Assembly: GCA_049514955.1 (NCBI GenBank)
Contig: JBEKUO010000231.1
Location: 1 to 10,083, forward strand
Reading direction: 5' to 3'
DNA length: 10,083 bases
Source of the DNA: Bog-159 sp049514955
GTDB lineage: Bacteria; Acidobacteriota; Terriglobia; Bryobacterales; Bryobacteraceae
Shown here: positions 6,524-10,083 of the stretch, piece after piece
How positions within the stretch are numbered: the stretch's first letter is position 1
How the letters are laid out: every line of letters starts with the position of its first letter
Notes under the pieces: generated by a model
The model's input: the letters and a program-made list of their open reading frames with translations, nothing else
What the model was told of the DNA's origin: nothing
Databases searched by the model: none
Position numbers and translations under genes: made by a program

Positions 6524-7471
6524 ATGTCGTGGTCCACCGTCCGCGTGCCCGCATCCAGCGCCAACCTGGGGCCGGGCTTCGACGCGCTCGGCATGGCTCT
6601 TGGCGTGTATCTCGACTGCCGCTTCCGGCCCAGCCAACGGTTATCCATCGCCGCCACAGGCCGCGATGTGGCCGCCATTTCCACCGCCGGCGACAACCTC
6701 ATCTGGCAGACGGCGCTATCGGTGGCGGCCGACGTGCGCATGAAGCTGCCGCCCATCGAGCTGGTCATCGACAACCAGATTCCCATCGGCAAAGGCCTGG
6801 GATCGAGCGCCGCCGCGCTTACCGCGGGCGTGGTGATCGCCGACCGCCTGCTCGGCCTCGGATGGCGCCCGCCGCGGATCCTGGATGAAGCGGCGCGCTT
6901 GGAAGGGCATCCCGACAACGTGGCCGCCTGCGTACTCGGCTCCATCGTGGCCAGCGCCATCGATTCCGGAGGGGTCGTGCGCGCTGTGCGCCTCGAATTG
7001 CCCGCCCGCTTCGGTATCGCGCTGGTGGTGCCGGATTTCGATCTCCCCACGGTCGAAGCGCGCGCGGTGCTGCCCTCCTGCTACAGCCGGGAGGATGCCG
7101 TGTTCAACGTGCAGCGCGCCGCCCTGTTGATCGCGGCGCTGGCCGCCGGCTCCACCACGGCATTCCCGGCCGCGCTCGAAGACCGCTTCCACCAGCCCTA
7201 TCGCATACCGCTGGTGCCCGGCCTGGCGGATATCCTGATGCTGCGCGCGCCCGGCTTGCTGGGCTGCGCGTTGAGCGGCGCCGGACCCTCCATCCTGGTC
7301 TTCTACGAGAGCGGCTACGAGGGCGTCTGCGATCTGGTCCGCCAGATCTTTCAGCTCCACGGACACGGCGCCGAGGTCTTGCTCACGCACATCGCCGAAC
7401 GCGGTTTCGAAGTGGGGCAAGTCCCCGACCCGCCCGCCGGCGCCGCATTTCCCGAAGCAATCGACGCATGA
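6524..7471 (+). CDS. thrB: Homoserine kinase
   Basis: A 315-residue GHMP-superfamily kinase that phosphorylates homoserine at the hydroxyl with ATP to give O-phosphohomoserine, the substrate of threonine synthase. It acts in the cytoplasm. Signature blocks are VPASSANLGPGFDALGMAL (8-26), the ATP-binding PIGKGLGSSAAAL (87-99), EGHPDNVAA (127-135) and the C-terminal LSGAGPSILVF (250-260). The ANLGPGFD and GHPDN blocks separate homoserine kinase from mevalonate or galactose kinases. Length is normal for ThrB. The ATG at 6524 is chosen because the conserved strand VRVPASSANLG begins six codons later. An upstream extension to 6398 would read through the palindrome. Other threonine genes (homoserine dehydrogenase, threonine synthase) are not in the window, so it appears as a single transcription unit opposite the kinase. 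Confidence 0.95.
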   Translation: MSWSTVRVPASSANLGPGFDALGMALGVYLDCRFRPSQRLSIAATGRDVAAISTAGDNLIWQTALSVAADVRMKLPPIELVIDNQIPIGKGLGSSAAALTAGVVIADRLLGLGWRPPRILDEAARLEGHPDNVAACVLGSIVASAIDSGGVVRAVRLELPARFGIALVVPDFDLPTVEARAVLPSCYSREDAVFNVQRAALLIAALAAGSTTAFPAALEDRFHQPYRIPLVPGLADILMLRAPGLLGCALSGAGPSILVFYESGYEGVCDLVRQIFQLHGHGAEVLLTHIAERGFEVGQVPDPPAGAAFPEAIDA

Positions 7472-7694
7472 GAGCCGCGCGCGCCATCTGGAACTGAAGT
7501 AGCCACGCCCTTAATTTGAAGTGGCCGCGTTGTCGCGCGAGCGCATCCGCCGCACCACAATTCACGCTGGAAGCGATCGCGCGCTTCTGCCCGGAGGCGG
7601 GCATGTCGCCCCTTTGTACGAAAGATCCCGGCATTCCGGCTGTCGCTTGAGCGCAGGCTGATACACTGGTCATAAAGGTGTGTCTGCGCGGCTC
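7472..7694. other. Gap between thrB and the SH3-like gene
   Basis: No conserved gene is seen. It contains an imperfect direct repeat of 12 bases, GAAGTAGCCACG (7496-7507) and GAAGTGGCCGCG (7518-7529), 22 bases apart. TACACT at 7662-7667 could be the -10 element for the downstream gene. AAAGG just before 7680 is the only Shine-Dalgarno-like sequence. Confidence 0.4.
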
Positions 7695-8954
7695 ATGCGG
7701 TATCCCCTCCTTGCCGGCCCTATTGTTCTGATACTGGGCCTGACCACGTGCCGCAGCGGCGGCGAGAAACGCGCTCCAACGATCGGCGAAGCGTACGCCG
7801 GTCCCGCCGCGCTGGCCTTGCGCAAGGATATTCCGCCGCAGTCGCCCGTGGCGGTAACCGTGCCGCACGGCGAGCGGCTCGAGATTCTTCAGCATCGCCG
7901 CCGATTCCTCAAGGTCCGCACCGTTGGCGGAAAAGAAGGCTGGATCGAGGATCACCTGCTGCTGAGCTCCGACGAAATTGCTTCCTTGAAAGAGGTGGAG
8001 CGGCGCGCCCGCACGCTGCCCACACAGGGCCTGGCGAGCACCTACGAATTGCTCAATGTGCACACGGAGCCGAATCGCCTGTCGCCCAGCTTCCTGCAAA
8101 TCGCGGCGGGCGAGAAGGTCGACGTGGTGGCGCACGTCGCCTCTCCGCGAACGCCGCCTCCGCGCAAACCGCTGCTTCCGCCCAAGCCCAAACAGCCCAA
8201 GGTGGCGCATAAGAGTCCGGACACGAAGTATCCGCCGCCGCCCCCGCCGCCGGCTCCGCCAGCGCCCGCAAACTGGCTGGAGCTTTCCAAAACGCCCCCG
8301 GAAGTAGCGCAGTCCATCGCGGCGGCAAAAGCGGAGTCCGCTGCGCCCACCGACGATTGGAGCCTGGTGCGCAACGCCAAGGGCGAAAGCGGATGGGTGC
8401 TGACCCGCCGCCTCTACATGGCCATCCCCGACGATGTCGCGCAGTATGCCGAAGGCCACCGCATAACTTCTTATTTCCCCCTTGGCGACGTGCGCGACGG
8501 CGACCAGGTGAAGCACGTCTGGCTTTGGACCACCATCGCCGGCGGCGACCACTCTTACGACTTCGACAGCTACCGCGTATTCACCTGGAGCCTGCGCCGC
8601 CACCGTTATGAGACCGCTTTCATCCAACGCAATGTCGAGGGCTATTTTCCAGTGCTGCTGCGGCCCGTCGAATGGTCCGCGGGATCCAAGGCGCGCATTC
8701 CGCCCGACACTGCGACGTACCCGGGGTTTTCCGTTTGTGTGGAAGACGCCCACGGCGCACGCATACGGCGCAGCTATGCCTTCATCGTCACCGTGGTGCG
8801 CTCCGCCGGTCAACAGCCTTGCGAGGCACCCGCGAGCATTCTGCAGACCGACGGCGCTAAGGCTCCCAGCCCCCAGTCCCCAACCCCCGCAGCCGGCAGC
8901 CGCTCGCTTTTTGCCCGTCTGAAGGCCCTGGCGAAAAAGTGGTTTAACCGGTAA
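7695..8954 (+). CDS. Exported SH3-like domain protein with proline-rich insert, possible lipoprotein
   Basis: A 419-residue protein from the ATG at 7695. GTG at 7680 would add five residues, and the Shine-Dalgarno-like AAAGG does not settle the choice. The first 18 residues are hydrophobic and end in LTTC, a weak lipobox (Thr rather than Gly/Ala before Cys19). A bacterial SH3-like domain lies at about 37-95 (VTVPHGERLEILQHRRRFLKV, then GGKEGWIEDHLL). A second one begins at about 115 (YELLNVHTEPNRLSPSFLQI) and resumes at about 220-242 (DDWSLVRNAKGESGWVLTRRL). Between these lies a Pro/Lys-rich stretch (150-195, with seven consecutive prolines near 180-186). Residues 250-370 hold a beta-rich region with many aromatics (VKHVWLWTTIAGGDHSYDF). 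A basic tail ends the protein. It probably acts at the cell envelope, perhaps binding peptidoglycan, but function is unknown. No enzyme motif is visible. Confidence 0.75.
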   Translation: MRYPLLAGPIVLILGLTTCRSGGEKRAPTIGEAYAGPAALALRKDIPPQSPVAVTVPHGERLEILQHRRRFLKVRTVGGKEGWIEDHLLLSSDEIASLKEVERRARTLPTQGLASTYELLNVHTEPNRLSPSFLQIAAGEKVDVVAHVASPRTPPPRKPLLPPKPKQPKVAHKSPDTKYPPPPPPPAPPAPANWLELSKTPPEVAQSIAAAKAESAAPTDDWSLVRNAKGESGWVLTRRLYMAIPDDVAQYAEGHRITSYFPLGDVRDGDQVKHVWLWTTIAGGDHSYDFDSYRVFTWSLRRHRYETAFIQRNVEGYFPVLLRPVEWSAGSKARIPPDTATYPGFSVCVEDAHGARIRRSYAFIVTVVRSAGQQPCEAPASILQTDGAKAPSPQSPTPAAGSRSLFARLKALAKKWFNR

Positions 8955-8992
8955 CCAACCCGCATCCGCCAGTCGCACGAGCGAAGTTCACC

Positions 8993-9094
8993 AGGCCGCC
9001 TTGCTCCGGAGATTCGCCGTTTCCTGCCGCAGCCCGCACGACCGCCATCCACCAGTCACCAGCCACCACCCACGCGGCCGAAGGCCGCCTTGCT
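8993..9094. repeat. Direct repeat of 13 bp, second copy within a hairpin
   Basis: AGGCCGCCTTGCT occurs at 8993-9005 and 9082-9094. The second copy includes the right arm of a hairpin GCGGCC-GAA-GGCCGC (9074-9088). The stem lies 120 bases after the SH3-like gene stop and could weakly serve as a transcription end, though no T-run follows. The rest of the gap is CACCAG/CCACC-rich. Confidence 0.45.
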
Positions 9095-9104
9095 ACGAGC
9101 GCAA

Positions 9105-9155
9105 CCATTGTGTTACATATATGTTCAAGTCGGACAAAATTTGATCCAACTGAAC
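9105..9155 (+). promoter_or_regulatory. AT-rich patch upstream of the Hfq-like gene, possible promoter region
   Basis: The run from about 9108 to 9145 (ATTGTGTTACATATATG and ACAAAATTTGATCC) is markedly AT-rich against its surroundings and lies 70-110 bases before the GTG start. That would leave a leader of moderate length. No pair of hexamers with 17-base spacing is convincing enough to place the elements. Confidence 0.3.
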
Positions 9156-9205
9156 CCGTGCCGCTCGAAAAAGGGGCGAACGCTCGGGTCATATCCTTAT
9201 TCGCC

Positions 9206-9213
9206 AAAAGGAA
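9206..9213 (+). promoter_or_regulatory. Shine-Dalgarno deciding the GTG start of the Hfq-like gene
   Basis: The purine-rich AAAGGAAGG region lies about eight bases before the GTG at 9222, normal spacing. No equivalent precedes the in-frame ATG far upstream at 9090 (an upstream extension would add 44 non-conserved residues), so translation should begin at the GTG. Confidence 0.6.
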
Positions 9214-9221
9214 GGCATCCA

Positions 9222-9518
9222 GTGGAATCTGCAAACCGTAAACTCATCCGTCCCACTCTGAACGAGATCAAGGAGCAGATCGCCCCGCCGCGCCGGGTGC
9301 AGAAAAAGCCCGTACCGCCGGATCAGACAAATGCCGAGAACTTCTACTACGTAAAGCAGATGACGGCCAAGACCCGCATGGTCTTCGTACTGCGCGATGG
9401 CGAGACCTTGCGCGGCGTGATCGAGTGGTACGACAAGTGTTGTCTGAAGGTAAACCGCGACGGGGAACCCAACCTGCTGCTCTACAAACCGAACATCAAG
9501 TACATGTATAAGGAGTAG
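9222..9518 (+). CDS. hfq: Hfq/Sm-like RNA-binding protein (divergent, N-terminally extended)
   Basis: A 98-residue protein starting at GTG. Residues about 38-98 fit an Sm fold of Hfq type. NAENFYYVKQMTAKTRMVFVLRDGETLRGVIEWYD matches the N-terminal helix and Sm1 motif (compare the Hfq pattern with Asp/Asn-Gly, Leu-x-Gly-x-Ile and Phe/Tyr-Asp). LLLYKPNIKYMYKE is in the place of Sm2, where classical Hfq has YKHAI. The His of that motif, part of the proximal RNA-binding site, is Pro90 here. In front lies an unusual basic stretch of about 37 residues (RKLIRPTLNEIKEQ, PPRRVQKKPVPP), where enterobacterial Hfq has only a few residues before its helix. The likely role is post-transcriptional control through small RNAs or mRNA. 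That is inference from the fold, and the altered Sm2 may change RNA preference. The stop lies four bases from the convergent thioesterase stop. Confidence 0.75.
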   Translation: MESANRKLIRPTLNEIKEQIAPPRRVQKKPVPPDQTNAENFYYVKQMTAKTRMVFVLRDGETLRGVIEWYDKCCLKVNRDGEPNLLLYKPNIKYMYKE

Positions 9519-9522
9519 GGCG

Positions 9523-10017
9523 CTACCCTAACGAGCGGTTTCTCAACGCCAAGCGGTATTCCCGCCGTTCGCCGGCTTCGCGGTAACGGCGCTTCTCTTC
9601 GTCCGTCTCCGCAATCGCCGGCGGCACCTTGGTGGGTTTGCCATGTCCATCGAGCGCTACAAATGTCAGGTAGGCCGAGCATGTGTGCCGCTTCTGACCG
9701 GTCATCAGATCCTCCACCATCACCTTCACTCCCACTTCCATGGATGTGCGAAAGACCCTGTTCACCTGCGAATGCAGCACGATCAACTGGCCGATGTGTA
9801 TGGGGTGCAGGAAATTCATATGGTCGAACGAGGCGGTAACCACGGGCCTGCGCGCGTGACGCATGGCGGCCATGGCGCCGGCCAGATCCACCAGGTGCAT
9901 CACTTTCCCGCCCAGCAGGTTGCCGAGGCCGTTGACGTCGGTGGGCAGCGCCAGTTCCGAATACTCCGATGCGGAATCGCGCACCGGCTTCCCCAGGCTG
10001 GGGTCGGGTGCACTCAT
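9523..10017 (-). CDS. Hotdog-fold acyl-CoA thioesterase (YciA/BFIT type)
   Basis: A 164-residue protein with the single-hotdog acyl-CoA hydrolase pattern. Residues 29-54 (NGLGNLLGGKVMHLVDLAGAMA...RH) hold the N-x-x-G-x-x-x-GG and the catalytic-type Asp44. TASFDHMNFLHPIHIGQLIVLHSQVNRV (61-88) holds the substrate-tunnel strand and the PIxxG turn, and MEVGVKVMVEDLMTG follows. The C-terminal tail (about 130-164) is long, charged and rich in Arg/Glu. Family members release CoA from acyl-CoAs in the cytoplasm. Chain-length preference cannot be read here. The start ATG at 10017 overlaps the TGA of the gene before it (ATGA), implying translational coupling. AAAGGAG lies about 12 bases upstream, slightly far. 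The gene ends tail-to-tail with the Hfq-like gene. Confidence 0.9.
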   Translation of the reverse strand: MSAPDPSLGKPVRDSASEYSELALPTDVNGLGNLLGGKVMHLVDLAGAMAAMRHARRPVVTASFDHMNFLHPIHIGQLIVLHSQVNRVFRTSMEVGVKVMVEDLMTGQKRHTCSAYLTFVALDGHGKPTKVPPAIAETDEEKRRYREAGERREYRLALRNRSLG

Positions 10018-10083
10018 GGATGGCCGGACTCTCCTTTGCGCCGCAAGTAACTGCTCAGGTACGCCTGGGCTTGTTGTGCGATG
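10014..10083 (-). CDS. C-terminal end of an upstream minus-strand gene (partial)
   Basis: An open frame from the window edge reads IAQQAQAYLSSYLRRKGESG, then two more residues and TGA at 10014-10016. It overlaps the thioesterase ATG by the four bases ATGA and carries the likely Shine-Dalgarno of the thioesterase inside its last codons. This arrangement is typical of genes in one operon. Only 22 residues are visible, too few to name the protein. Confidence 0.55.
   Translation of the reverse strand, partial: IAQQAQAYLSSYLRRKGESGHP

Noticed and set aside
6716..7420. A 234-codon minus-strand frame opposite thrB.
   Set aside because: The plus strand contains every homoserine kinase motif, and the antisense product has low-complexity composition without a domain.
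7383..8978. A 531-codon open frame on the minus strand opposite the SH3-like gene.
   Set aside because: It is a high-GC antisense shadow. It shows no recognisable domain, is Arg/Gly/Ala-rich throughout and also overlaps the end of thrB. The plus-strand frame has a signal sequence and SH3-like blocks.
9519..9560. A shared bidirectional terminator between the convergent Hfq-like and thioesterase genes.
   Set aside because: The stops are only four bases apart, and no stable stem with flanking T-runs was found there.
1..10083. CRISPR array, tRNA, rRNA or toxin-antitoxin or defence cluster.
   Set aside because: No regularly spaced repeats, cloverleaf-like sequence, conserved rRNA words or paired small toxin-antitoxin genes were seen on either strand.

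Overview
The window is a GC-rich bacterial chromosome segment, most consistent with Acidobacteriota and probably near Bryobacterales/Solibacter. That placement is inference. It rests on the large Ser/Thr kinase carrying an N-terminal zinc-ribbon, a divergent short Hfq-like protein with a basic N-terminal extension, a dispersed palindrome of the GGCAGGCG-loop-CGCCTGCC type, and the overall codon style. No rRNA, tRNA, CRISPR array or complete mobile element is visible.

Left third (1-3900) is a worn accessory zone. A ferritin-like/rubrerythrin-type diiron gene (331-768) lies between two diverged copies of the same ~170 bp coding segment. Copy 1 (118-~285) is frameshifted and cut off just before the ferritin gene. 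Copy 2 (813-1319) is open but runs directly into the C-terminal tail of an IS630-family transposase, giving a chimeric ORF. Next come an intact AraC-type regulator (1427-2263) and an intact PhnB-like VOC protein (2365-2841). Two broken genes follow in the same direction: a second VOC gene (2840-3155) and a truncated, multiply frameshifted O-methyltransferase (3127-3564). About 320 bp with no recognisable gene follow (3565-3884).

The middle holds a large membrane-anchored Ser/Thr protein kinase on the minus strand (3885-6344). Its presumed extracytoplasmic part has three tandem Ala/Glu/Lys-rich repeats and an FGE-sulfatase-type C-terminal domain that lacks the catalytic cysteine pair of true formylglycine-generating enzymes. 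It is transcribed divergently from thrB (homoserine kinase, 6524-7471, threonine biosynthesis). The gap between them carries a perfect 8-bp-stem palindrome related to one in front of the VOC gene.

The right third looks like ordinary chromosome. It has a secreted or lipid-anchored SH3-like protein with a proline-rich insert (7695-8954), a short Hfq/Sm-like RNA-binding protein (9222-9518) with a clear Shine-Dalgarno and a GTG start, and a convergent hotdog-fold acyl-CoA thioesterase (9523-10017, minus). The thioesterase start overlaps, as ATGA, the stop of a further minus-strand gene that runs off the window. I see no defence system or obvious new multi-gene system. The most interesting items are the Hfq-like variant, the kinase/pseudo-FGE fusion and the duplicated segment around the ferritin gene.
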